Assembly: GCF_003589595.1 (NCBI RefSeq) | Contig: NW_020654810.1 | Coordinates: 7,079,389 to 7,143,388, forward strand | Origin: Hyposmocoma kahamanoa | Lineage: Eukaryota; Arthropoda; Insecta; Lepidoptera; Cosmopterigidae | DNA length: 64,000 bases | Reading direction: 5' to 3' | Shown: one piece after another, positions 21,014 to 30,383 of the stretch | Layout: every line of letters begins with the position of its first letter | Position numbering within the stretch: the stretch's first letter is position 1 | The notes under the pieces: model-generated | What the model was told of the DNA's origin: nothing | Seen by the model: the letters and a program-made list of their open reading frames with translations, nothing else | The model's database searches: none | Made by a program: the position numbers and the translations under genes

Positions 21014-21844
21014 AAGAACCATCCTTATAAAATTAGCCTCCAAAAAGAAACCGCTTTAATGTCAGTCCAGCCGTATGGGATCATCGATGCGACAGATCAA
21101 ACATACGGCCAGACAAAGATACCTAAACACACAAACTTTTCAAATTATGACTGGGGTCTTTTGCGTCAGGGGCCAAATGAAGTATAAAGTAAACGAAACA
21201 CAATCATTTAGCTTTTTAGTTCTTTATTTTTTTTTCTGAGCACTTCAAAATATATTGTTCACTTCAAAAAGTAGAAAACTTTAAACCTCCTCAGAGTTTA
21301 AATCTCTCAGAGTTTGTTTTTGTTGTCGAGAATAACTAATACTTTTGTAAGTTTTATAATTTAAAAAAAATGAAATGTGCCTGTTGCAAATCGTACTCTC
21401 TAATCGACTTTTGTAAATGTACATACTTCGCAATATTCACTAAAACAAAAATCTTATTTTGGGTTCCGGGAAATAGATAGAACGCGCCTGGATGTCCTTT
21501 TGATACATGCCATAAATAACTAAAGACGTATGTCTGTTACGCGGGCGGACGTCGTCGGCGGGAAACGGACATTACCAAGTCAAATGTTGTCTGTCAGATG
21601 CAATGAATGGGCGATGAGCCTACACAGCGTGGCGTAGGACTACACTTTAATGAGTAAAATGCTTACAATCAAAGTGATTTTCTCTCCACACCGAGTCTTA
21701 AGCAACTTTAAACCTAATAGCGTGTAGAATCAACAACGTGAGAGTTTAAAATATACCACAAAATATATTTTAAATATAGTATATTTATATAAAATATATC
21801 TATTTATACTAAATATTAATCAGAACGACATACCTGACTACCAC
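21014..21844. other. unassigned AT-rich sequence
   Basis: Nothing recognised apart from a short GC-rich GCGGGCGGACGTCGTCGGCG at 21541-21560. Confidence 0.4.
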
Positions 21845-22205
21845 ACAGTGGGATGAAAGGTCGCACGGCGACCAAGGGGCCAGGAGACGAAGCGGTGAGG
21901 GGTGCTGCGGTGCGTAGGTAATCGGTGTTACGTTGCGACGTCTGTCGGTCAATCATATCTGATAACTCGGGTCGATCATGATCATAACCCTTGCGTAATG
22001 TGATTGATTCAATTTTTTTTATAAAATAATGATTCGATCCCTTAGCGGGTCACTCGTCGCTCACAATACTTCCTTATGGCGTTTAAAAGTGTCAAATTAT
22101 ACAATTATTAAATGACAAGTTGTACACTCGTCGCGTCGCGACGACGCAATGCAATGCAGCGCCTGTCTAGCATCGCTCTTACGCCGCTATTACACCACAG
22201 TTCTT
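21845..22205. repeat. repeat I, long copy
   Basis: Left block GACCAAGGGGCCAGGAGACG and GTTGCGACGTCTGTCGG (21870-21950), right block CGTCGCGACGACGCAATGCA and GCATCGCTCTTACGCCGC (22125-22192). The blocks are in opposite orientation relative to 14275-14550, as in a MITE with GC-rich inverted arms. Confidence 0.5.
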
Positions 22206-23041
22206 ACGTCATTTTGTATTTTGTAACCTCAATTATTCTAGGTCTTAGAAAATTTAAATCCAATACTTTATATTAAGTCTTGATATCCAAATCACATGCG
22301 GAAACATAAAAGTATCTGACAGATTTTCATGGCTTTAATGTAAGCAAGCAAAGCACAAAAAGAAAGAAAGATTAATTTATGAGAGTTGTTTAGTGCTAGA
22401 TAAAGTTGTAAATATACTACGGTATCAATGTACTTACGTACCTATTCTTAATTAATAGGGATCGATATTTTACGCATAGCTACACATATTTTGCAAAATT
22501 AATGTTAGCTGGCGCAAGCAGGTTTTGCCTAAATCTCGCCATGGTCTGCTGAGCATCTCATTAAGGCTTTGCTAGAGACGTGGTAAGATTAAAGCGTTTT
22601 ATCTTAGATTTAAGGAAAATTAAATTTACCCGCGCAGATGCTAAATTTTTGAATAATTATGTACTTTGGAAATTAGACTACAACCCACTAATAACGAGAA
22701 TAAAAATGGGATTAGGTGAAAACGTCGAGCTTAAATGAGGAAAAGTGAAATATGATCATAAACATAATATAGTAAATAAGCTTTTTAATTCCTTAATAAA
22801 AATTATTACACAAATTATCCGATCTATATATCTCTAACTTCAATATACATTCTTGAAACCCCATTGTTCGTAAAAGAACACCCTTTACATATTATCCCTC
22901 CTTACGGGTCTAGAGATGTATACTAATAGCCCTTACTACCGGACTGCACTTTCTAATATATTATAAAATACCAGACATATTCAAAACTGATGACAAATAT
23001 TCCACATTTAAAAGCAAACCTATTACTGGCCTCTAACAGCT
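22206..23041. other. unassigned AT-rich sequence
   Basis: Nothing recognised. Confidence 0.4.
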
Positions 23042-23155
23042 GTTACACACGGCGACTTTAAACAGCGATGGCAATGCGATACAACGAAATGCAAACGCGC
23101 GACTGCCTCGATAAAACGCGCGATTGCATCGCTGCTAAAAGTCTCCGTGTGTAAC
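23042..23155. mobile_element. 114-bp palindromic MITE
   Basis: Ends GTTACACACGGCGACTTT and, inverted, GTTACACACGGAGACTTTTA. Inner words GCGATGGCAATGCG and CGCGATTGCATCGC also pair. The whole unit can fold into one hairpin. No clean target duplication seen. Confidence 0.7.
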
Positions 23156-23823
23156 CACTCTAAAAGTTACTACTCAATAGAAGAGTTCTTATCAGATAGA
23201 GAGCTACAAGAAATAAAATAAAAGTTCTGTCACTCGCCAGCCACCTGTTCTAATACAATATATATTCAGAATTTTTATTTTTAAACAAAAGGTAATAGAT
23301 GTTTCGTTGTATTTTTATTTGTTAAGATTAGAATCAATGTATACTTATACATATATTGCAACACAAGGTCCATGTTTGTACGAGATACGTATCTCTGTAC
23401 TATCCATGACGTATTTAAGCAAATAAATAAATATTGCGGACTTATTTATTGTGCAGTTCAAAATGTAGACCTTTTTAAATTATGGGCTGTTTTTTATTCG
23501 TTATGACGAAGGTACTGTGGCTTCCCTCCATTTCTGTATCCTTTAACATTATATCGGAAAGTCCGAAGCGTATCTTGTGCGCAGATTAAAGCCCGGATAA
23601 AATAGTCCACGCACACCCTCGTCACGTGCAGACGTAAATTTTGTTCACATCATCACTAATTAAATCCTAAACCACTCTCACTAACAACGTTATAATGTGT
23701 CAGGAGGGTTGAGAGAACGTGCATGAACGCATATGAACAATGTTATGGTATTTAAAAGACCAACCCTATTGAATTTCTCGCTTATTCGTGAATAATAATG
23801 CCACAAATTGTCAAACTACCTAC
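23156..23823. other. unassigned AT-rich sequence
   Basis: Nothing recognised. Confidence 0.4.
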
Positions 23824-24115
23824 AAAGGGTTGTCCATCAAGAACGGGTAGATTTTGACAGTTCATAGCAGCCATGTTGTTGAGGCTGCTTTTGTCAAATC
23901 TGTTGTTTATTTTTCAGTCACTAACGGTCACTATAGACAAATCACCATGGCAAGTTACAACGTCGAGCAAACACGTGAAAGTGGTAAAAAATGTTTTGTC
24001 TAAATGGGTGTTCTATTGTGGCAACGATGCCAAACAATAAGTTTGACAAAAGCAGCCTCAACAACATAGCCGCTATGAATTGCCAAAATCTACCCGCCCT
24101 TAATGGTAACCCCAA
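23824..24115. mobile_element. 292-bp MITE with about 75-bp terminal inverted repeats
   Basis: Left AAGGGTTGTCCATCAAGAAC, GGGTAGATTTTGACAGTTCA, TTGTTGAGGCTGCTTTTGTC; right arm is their inverse (GCAGCCTCAACAACATAGCC, TGCCAAAATCTACCCGCCCT). The 23947-24000 interior starts with an ATG giving MASYNVEQ, which resembles the first residues of some mariner/IS630-type transposases, so this may be a deletion derivative of such an element. Possible TA at the flanks. Confidence 0.7.
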
Positions 24116-24223
24116 TAGAAACGGCGGCGTATTGAACGCCTAACACCTACTGCACTCATGGACATATTTTGAGATACACAAAAAAAGGTTGAATTATGAC
24201 AATCAATTTCTGTAAGTAGTAGC

Positions 24224-24345
24224 AGGGCTCCGTGTGAAAGAGTTCGTCCAGGGAAGTATTGCCTTACGTATACTGCCGTCAACTGCACCATTACTGCGCT
24301 CCGGTTTTGAAGAGTAGGTAGGTGCTGGTGAAATTCACAAAACAG
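24224..24345 (+). mobile_element. SINE-B 5' part
   Basis: GAAAGAGTTCGTCCAGGGAAG, CGTATACTGCCGTCAA and CCGGTTTTGAAGAG then GGTGCTGGTGAAATT; the 3' half is missing. Confidence 0.7.
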
Positions 24346-24915
24346 TAAATACAGTAGAAGGGCTTAGTGGGCGTGATACGTTTGCCAACAGTACGCGGAG
24401 CTTCATATACTTGAGCTCAGTCCACCGTTTCGCTTTGTACGTTATGGTTCGGTAAATTATTTCGCGCAAAACCTCGAAAATCGTAGAAAAATGCCTTATT
24501 TTGATACTTTAGAGTGCAAAAATTATAGTCGCACCTGTAATCTATGGTTTCATATATTTGTTAAGTTTTGTTTTATTTGATTTTCATAAATTTTCTTTTT
24601 AACGTAATCATTTTTTTATTACAAGAAACGAAAGTATATAAACCTTATATAGCTGCAACATGGTTGTTTCATTTTTGAAGAACTTCGTAAACATCTAGAA
24701 TTTTCCACGCCACTCGTGTTCGTCGTCTTTCAGCTATTTAACGCTAGATGGCAGCACATTGATTAAAATTCAATATAAAATAAAAACATCGTAACTTGCA
24801 ATAATAAGTATTGAACTTTCAATGAGATGCCAACATGGTAAAGTTTAAACAATATTAACAGTCCAGAAATTGTTACTTCTTTTTAAATTTAAAACCACGA
24901 CTACTTAATGAGTAG
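24346..24915 (+). repeat. repeat E, longest copy
   Basis: Words in order: CTTAGTGGGCGTGATACG, GCTCAGTCCACCGTTTCGC, TTGTACGTTATGG, AAGAAACGAAAGT, AGATGGCAGCACATTGATT, AACAGTCCAGAAATTGTTA. Copies or parts at 45995-46165 (minus), 52240-52380 (minus) and 57722-58165 (plus). No coding capacity; class unknown. Confidence 0.65.
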
Positions 24916-24986
24916 TAGTAGTCAAATTTCATAATGTTTAAAATTATGTATGTGTGAGTTTAGGCGAAAGCGGTTCCGATCGTAAT

Positions 24987-25007
24987 TGTTCGGGATAATT
25001 TCAGATT
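24987..25007 (+). mobile_element. BEL/Pao LTR terminus
   Basis: TGTTCGGGATAATTTCAGAT is the same terminus as at 26124-26143 (inverted), 28655 and 29001. It is cut by foldback F immediately afterwards. Confidence 0.7.
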
Positions 25008-25335
25008 CTAAGGGTCGTATTCCAGAACTGTACTGATTGCTCAAGTCAGGATTTGAGCAGACTTGAGTGTGATTTCAAGCACTGGAAATACGACCCTAAT
25101 GGCAGGGACTCGAGTATGATTTCGAGTTCTTTAAACCAAACTCAAATCCTGACTTGAGCATTGAGTAGAGTTCTGGAATACGACTCTAAGGCAGGACTTG
25201 AGCAAACTTGAGTATAATTTCAAGCAATGGAAATACGACCCTAATAGCAAGGACTTGAGTATTATTTTCAGTGCTCACTGCAATACTCAAGTCCTGACTT
25301 GAGTATTGAGTACAGTTCTGGAATACGACCCTAAG
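25008..25335. mobile_element. foldback F, dimeric copy
   Basis: Two head-to-tail units, each a near-perfect palindrome: GGGTCGTATTCCAGAACTGT at the left and the inverse, GTTCTGGAATACGACCCTA, at the right, with TCAAGTCAGGATTTGAG and CAAATCCTGACTTGAG arms inside. Unit junction at about 25185-25200. Other copies: 55543-55880 (dimer), 56854-57022 and 58984-59141 (monomers). No coding capacity. It interrupts a BEL/Pao LTR terminus here. Confidence 0.8.
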
Positions 25336-25374
25336 AGAGTTTCGCGATATTCTCCCGCCGTTGCAGGTGAAGTG

Positions 25375-25800
25375 TTAATAGATACAAGTGCAACTCCCTC
25401 TTAATGGCTTACTGATTCATTTCTTCTACACTATTCACACTTACAACTAAATTATCTACATAAAATAAATCCTTCATCATCAATGCTATTTCACATTCAT
25501 ATATTTTCAAATGGTGTAATATTGTCGTTGTCAGTTCAAACACAACGCATCGATTCCATAATGTTTTAATACCTTTTTCTACATTCCACCAAAGAAACTT
25601 CAGAAACTCACTTTCTTAATATCGGCGGTGAAACCAATAGCCCCCTTCCGAAAATTTATCAATAAGATGATAAGATGATTCTCTAAGATGCTTCTCTTCT
25701 CTAAGCAGTAATTTAGTGATAACCCGTTCTTACCCACAGCTGAAGCGTCAAAAACTGGCCTTATTTTAGTTGTCACACTGGACCATCTAATAATCATCTA
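25375..25800 (-). pseudogene. BEL/Pao reverse transcriptase fragment, minus strand
   Basis: The frame 25600-25797 gives TKIRPVFDASAVGKNGLSLN then ILLINFRKGAIGFTADIKKV, the start of BEL/Pao RT with the first catalytic Asp (TADIKK). Further left, after a break, FYVDNLVVSVNSVEEM (25440-25475) is the active-site loop with YVDN where the family has YVDD, so the second catalytic Asp is replaced by Asn. It lies opposite in orientation to the gag-pol remnant at 26170-28560, so at least two copies are present. Confidence 0.85.
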
Positions 25801-26027
25801 ATAATTCTAATTTCTAATAATTCTAGTTTTTTAGTAGTTGATTTGAGTCTGCGTCTCACAATATCAAAATTTGTTTGCAGACTATCAACTGTGACTAGGA
25901 ACTGATAACATTTTTACTGATTTAAATTCTGAAAAACTAAATTTGAGAGTGTTACTTAATAATGTATGTCAGGTGTGTCAGATATGTTTTAGTTTTTTTT
26001 TATTTGAAGAAATATTCTTATTTTAAA

Positions 26028-26143
26028 CACTTTTAAAATATACGGAAATTATCTTCCAATTCAGTAAAAGTCTTAATAAGGGAGCAAAAACTGCGGCCTG
26101 CAGTATCGTCTGTCCATATTAGAACCTGAAATTATCCCGAACA
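26028..26143 (+). mobile_element. BEL/Pao 5' LTR, 3' part
   Basis: Ends GAAATTATCCCGAACA, followed directly by TCTGGCGACAGTTGTGATT (26144-26162), the likely primer-binding region, then an ATG at 26170. The same 116 bp occurs inverted at 29001-29120. The last 50 bases are the inverse of the LTR start at 28655. Confidence 0.75.
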
Positions 26144-26169
26144 TCTGGCGACAGTTGTGATTAAAGAAA

Positions 26170-27240
26170 ATGGATAAAATACTATTACATCGTAAATTAG
26201 CGAGACGACGATTTACTCTTAGCGCAAATAAATTAAAAGAATATGTTAATAATAATCCCAGTACAGAGTACTAAAAAACCGACCTCAAAAGTACGTGGAA
26301 TTACATCTGTTTGCCAAGAATTATTGAAATCGGTTACCAGAAAGTGCGCAGACCCGGATTCATCCCTTAGTTCGCCACTATACGGAACTTGACATAGGAG
26401 ATAATAAAAATCGATTCTCACTACTCAAACTATATTTAGAGAAAAACGCCTTGAATTGGAGAATAGCAAAATCAACCATTAAAATAATTGCTCCTTATAA
26501 TAAAATTTAGGCGCTATTTATAAAAATGAATCTTCGTGCGTGAACAACCACCTTTAGAGGTGTATGATTTTCTTCAAAATTAAATAGAATCACTATGGTG
26601 GTACCCTCTTTGCAACAAAAAAAAACAACAAAATCGGTGCACAAATACCGGAATTATCGCGTAACATACATACAAAAAAACATACAGTCGAATTGAGAAC
26701 CTCCTCCTTTTTTTGAAGTCGGTAAAAAAGGAGATATCGAATATATGTGCAGAGTTCAAGAAGTTGACGAGTTAGTTGAGGCTCAAATAAATATTTGAAT
26801 TCGTTGTTGTGTGAGCAGGAGAGCGATGTTGCTGAGGAGTATGAGTCAAGATGGTATCATTTAGAGTCAGTAAAAGAAATAACAGAGCAGAGCATTCTGT
26901 GTGTGGTACTATCAAGTGTAAGGAATCACGCTGTGGGTCAGGTTATGATTCAACCGGCTTCGGTAATGCGAATCGATCTTTACGCTTACCGAAGCTGGAG
27001 CTGCCCCGATTTATTGGGGATATCCAAAGATGGCTACCGTTCTGGCCGCAGTACAAGAAAATTGAATTTGACGAGACCACAGACAAAGAAGACAAGTCCC
27101 AATATTTGATCCAAAGTATGGAGGTGGGGACATGTGCACAAGAGCTAATGGAAAGCATCCCTTCAACCTACCAGTTCTTATCTGAGGTCATTATACGATA
27201 AGATCATGACACAAATTATGGCGCTAGAGTCGCTTGGCGT
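26170..27240 (+). pseudogene. BEL/Pao gag N-terminal and DUF1759 region, interrupted by repeat C
   Basis: Starts at ATG 26170 with MDKILLHRKLARRRFTLSAN, the same N-terminus as the minus-strand copy at 28780-28974. Repeat C is inserted at about 26258-26730. The frame resumes, and 26851-27201 carries the DUF1759 gag domain: LPKLELPRFIGDIQRWLPFW, then YLIQSMEVGTCAQELMESIP. Gag packages element RNA into particles in the cytoplasm. A stop ends this frame at 27201; downstream frames continue. Confidence 0.8.
26258..26730 (+). mobile_element. repeat C, longest copy, inside BEL gag
   Basis: Left end GTACTAAAAAACCGACCTCA, right end on the minus strand TTTTTTACCGACTTCAAAAA, giving an inverted CCGACYTCAAAA. 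Right terminal text GAGAACCTCCTCCTTTTTTG is a hallmark of a very common lepidopteran repeat (pattern memory). Other copies: 32243-32385, 40735-41300 and 42185-42300. Its insertion splits gag codons about 30 residues from the start. Confidence 0.7.
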
Positions 27241-27780
27241 TGCTTCAAGAAATCACGTCGTTCCTCTAAAGACATTTTTGTCACAGAATTGCATTCCGAA
27301 CTTGTTATATATTACGTGAGTGGAATTGGTCTCAACTGCCAGGTCAACCGGGGCGTCAACTGACTAAATTACTTCAGTTCGTGAAATTAGAAGTAGAGTC
27401 TGAAGAAATAATAAAGCTGACTCGTAATCAAGGTAGAGACTATGAATTTACTGATGCGCCAGGTCCTTCAGTAGCATGTTTTTCGACAGTAAGTAAGAGC
27501 AAGAACGTTACGAATGAAAAGCCAAAGGAGAAAGATCAAACTAATAAGGTTCAAACTTGCATATGGTGTGACAAACTTTGTCACACAAGTTCGGAATGCA
27601 ATTCTGTGACAAAAATGTCTTTAGAGGAACGACGTGATTTCTTGAAGCGGAAAAATGCATGCTATGCATGTTTAAAGGTCGGTCACATGGCAATGAAGTG
27701 CGGAAAATATGTAAAATTTATTGCTTGTGGAAGACGACACTTTCCTATCATGTGTGAAAGTTTGTTTGGCCCAAAATAAG
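27241..27780 (+). pseudogene. BEL/Pao gag zinc-knuckle region
   Basis: The 132-residue frame 27381-27779 holds two retroviral-type knuckles, CIWCDKLCHTSSEC (C-x2-C-x5-H-x4-C, one residue longer than usual) and CYACLKVGHMAMKC (C-x2-C-x4-H-x4-C), then the conserved CGRRHFPIMC tail of BEL/Pao gag, in which the expected preceding CAFC-like pair reads ACG. These bind nucleic acid in gag. It is separated from the DUF1759 part by a frameshift. Confidence 0.85.
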
Positions 27781-28398
27781 AGGTGTCGGAGAAATCGAAA
27801 GTCGGACAAGCAGTATTAAGTCAAGAGACGTCTTGTTAAAATACCGTATTACAACAAACATGGAAGGTTAATGTAATAAATGGGAATAAAACGGTGACCG
27901 TACGAGCATTGTTAGATCCAGCTACTCAGCGATCATTTATTAAGAAAAGTGTAGCATAATGTTTACAATTGAAAACTATTGGTCAAACAGAGTTGCATCA
28001 TTGCAAGGTGGAGAAGAAACTCAAAGGAAAAACCACAAGTTGTATGAGTTAATTATTCAGAATATTGATGGTAGTAATCAAACTAAGATACAGGTCTTTA
28101 AGCAAGATAGCATCTGTGGTCATTTACCTAAAGTTAAGTACGGCAGTAACTTATTGTTGCAAAGTTGCAGCAAAAGAGTGTACATATTACTGACCATATG
28201 AATGATATTAAAGAGATCAGTTTATTAATAGGTTCTGATTTTTTTGGGTAAATTCTGGTTTCCGATGGGACGGTCAGTACAGGTGGATGATTTGCTGGCT
28301 GTGGAGACTAAATTGGGTTGGACTGTCCAAGGCCCTACAAATGAGGTATACCGCTGTAGTACCAATGAACTGCAGGTAAGTGCAGTTTTGTATATTCG
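27781..28398 (+). pseudogene. BEL/Pao DUF1758 protease remnant
   Basis: Plus-strand reading gives VTVRALLDPATQRSFIKKSV at 27896-27955, the active-site strand of DUF1758, where the family's D(S/T)G reads DPA, so the site is damaged. The C-terminal signatures IGSDFFG (about 28231) and AVETKLGWTVQGP (28300-28338) follow, with stops in between. The protease would normally process the polyprotein. Confidence 0.75.
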
Positions 28399-28654
28399 AT
28401 GTTGAGGACTGTGGAAATTAGAATCTTTGGGAAAATCAGAGTGTTTGAGGTAGTGGGCGTTGATTTGGCTTCTTCCCTGTACCTTCGTACGAGAAGAAGA
28501 AGAGAAGTGCTAGGTGGTTTTATTCACGTGCGCGACTTATACGGCTGTTCATTTAGAGTTGACTTTGTCGTCATCTTTAATATTGCCCCAGTTAGCGTAG
28601 GCCCACAAAAACACTATTGTCATCCCAACCACAGTCTTAATCGGAATCTGATGA
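28399..28654 (+). pseudogene. BEL/Pao integrase N-core fragment
   Basis: In the frame 28399-28692, VFEVVGVDLASSLYLR corresponds to the first catalytic-Asp strand of BEL/Pao integrase (usually F..VGVDFAGPLY). RT, RNase H and the rest of the integrase are absent, so this is an internal deletion joining protease to integrase and then to the LTR at 28655. Confidence 0.7.
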
Positions 28655-28712
28655 TGTTCGGGATAATTTCAAGTTCTATAATGGACAGATGATACGGCAG
28701 TCCGCAGTTCTA
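28655..28712 (+). mobile_element. BEL/Pao 3' LTR start
   Basis: TGTTCGGGATAATTTCAAGT begins the LTR. The first 50 bp or so equals the inverse of the last 50 bp of the 5' LTR at 26094-26143, an unusually long terminal inverted repeat for an LTR. Confidence 0.7.
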
Positions 28713-28974
28713 CTGACTGCTCTAAATGACACCATCTTGACTCCTACTCATAGGCAACATCGCTCTCCTGCTCTATGTATTATTCATCACGACTGTCGCT
28801 CTCCAACAACGAATTGAAATATTTATTTTGAGCCGCAACTAATTCGTCATAATGCACACTGAACTTCTTGATCTTAATATTCGACATCTTTTTATTAACA
28901 TATTCTTTAAATTTATTTGCGCTAAGAGTAAATCTTCGTCTCGCTAATTTACGATCTAATAGTATTCTATCCAT
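28713..28974 (-). pseudogene. BEL/Pao gag N-terminus, inverted copy
   Basis: Minus-strand frame 28780-28974: MDRILLDRKLARRRFTLSAN then LKEYV-like FKEYVNKKMSNIKIKKF, uninterrupted by repeat C, unlike the plus-strand copy. The non-coding side (28713-28780) matches the plus-strand gag at 26805-26860 in inverse orientation (GAGCAGGAGAGCGATGTTGC). It shows the sequence before repeat C inserted in the other copy. The PBS complement lies at 28983-29000. Confidence 0.8.
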
Positions 28975-29000
28975 TTTCTTTAATCACAACTGTCGCCAGG

Positions 29001-29130
29001 TGTTCGGGATAATTTCGGGTTCTGATATGGACAGACGATACTGCAGGCCACAGCTTTTGCTCCCTTATTAAACACTTACTGAATTGGGAGATAATTTCCG
29101 TATATTTTAAAAGTATTTAAACTAAGCTCG
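29001..29130 (-). mobile_element. BEL/Pao LTR, inverted copy
   Basis: TGTTCGGGATAATTTCGGGT at the edge, then text equal to the inverse of 26028-26143 down to about 29120. In minus-strand sense it is the 5' LTR of the inverted gag copy. Confidence 0.7.
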
Positions 29131-29548
29131 CGTGTACACTGTGACTACAATGATTACGGTAACAGCTCGCTAGTGAGTACCCGGCTTAGGTCTATTATTC
29201 CGATTTTTCCGTGCACTTAATAATGACGAGCTAAGGTTTCCGGGTAATATAATACATAAAAGCGAGTGATTGTAAAACTGCTCGAGATAACGATATAACA
29301 AGTTTCGCCCGATATAATCGGATTTACTCGGGGACTGTTTGATCCGCTTTAAGTCGGTTTTTGCCCTTTGTTTCAAACTCTAAATGAAGCTTTTGTATAC
29401 TTTTATTGATTAAATGTACACAGATTTTTAATATAAAAAAAGTGCCTTTACCCCTTACCTCGATACAATCAATAGTAGTAGTAGGATTTAGTGAATTTGT
29501 GGTAAATCGTCAATATGACTCGTATTAACACAGCACCTTTCCTTTCCT
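29131..29548. other. unassigned; may include the rest of the inverted LTR
   Basis: No further match to the plus-strand LTR after about 29125. Nothing else recognised. Confidence 0.35.
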
Positions 29549-29748
29549 TACCTATTTCTGCCGCCAAGCAGTAATATAAGCATTACTGTGTACCGATTTT
29601 GAAGGGTAATATGCTGGTGAAATTACAGGCACATGGGACTTGTCAACTTATGTCTCAGGGTGACGGGTGCACTGGCAGTGTCCCTCGGATCTTTGCCACT
29701 TAAAGCTCAAAGTCACACTGGAACTGGTTGGTATCATAAAAAAATTAA
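29549..29748 (+). mobile_element. SINE-B copy
   Basis: CTATTTCTGCCGCCAAGCAG, TTTTGAAGGGTAATATGCTG, ACAGGCACATGGGACTTGTC, and a shortened 3' end GGTATCATAAAAAAAT. Confidence 0.75.
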
Positions 29749-29940
29749 AAACAAAAATAAACAGTTTCTATATTCCATATCGGCTGAAATGTCAGTCAGA
29801 TTTCGTGATGCATATCCACTAAGTCATCACTATCAATAATGGTAATTTGTCAAGTGGCCAAGACCCTGCACTTGATTAGAACTTAATAACCGAATCGTAG
29901 ATGAACTTAGTAGTAGTTTGGAAACCTCTTCCCTAGTACA
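29749..29940. other. unassigned spacer
   Basis: Nothing recognised between SINE-B and mariner. Confidence 0.4.
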
Positions 29941-30366
29941 TAGGGCGCACTATAAGTTTCCGAAAATGGCCACTTACATTAACAATATTTAAAAAGTATT
30001 TACAACATTTGAAATGGAACCCTTTGGCTGTAGAATACAGTTTGCTTCATCTGACTGTCACTTGTTTTTACATTGTGGCGTCATTTTAGAAATTGGTTGT
30101 CTACATCACCATGGATTTAAATCGTGAAAATTTTCGTAGTATGATTTTTTATGACTTTAAGTGTAATTTAATAGCTCAGCGGAGTTTCGCTCGGCTTCAA
30201 ACGGCTTTTGGCGATGAAGCACCATGCAAGACGACTATTTATAGCTAGTTTGCAGAATTCAAACACGGTCGTGTGAATCTCAGTGACAAATTTCGTGATG
30301 GTCGCTCGTCCACTGCTGTGAACAACAAAAACATCGATACTGTGCGCCGTATGATCAAAACAGACA

Positions 30367-30383
30367 GGCATGTGACATACCAT
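30367..30383. repeat. target-site duplication, left (GGCATGTGACATACCAT)
   Basis: Identical to 31882-31898 on the other side of the R1-clade element. It can be counted as 18 bp if the shared preceding A is included. Confidence 0.95.
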
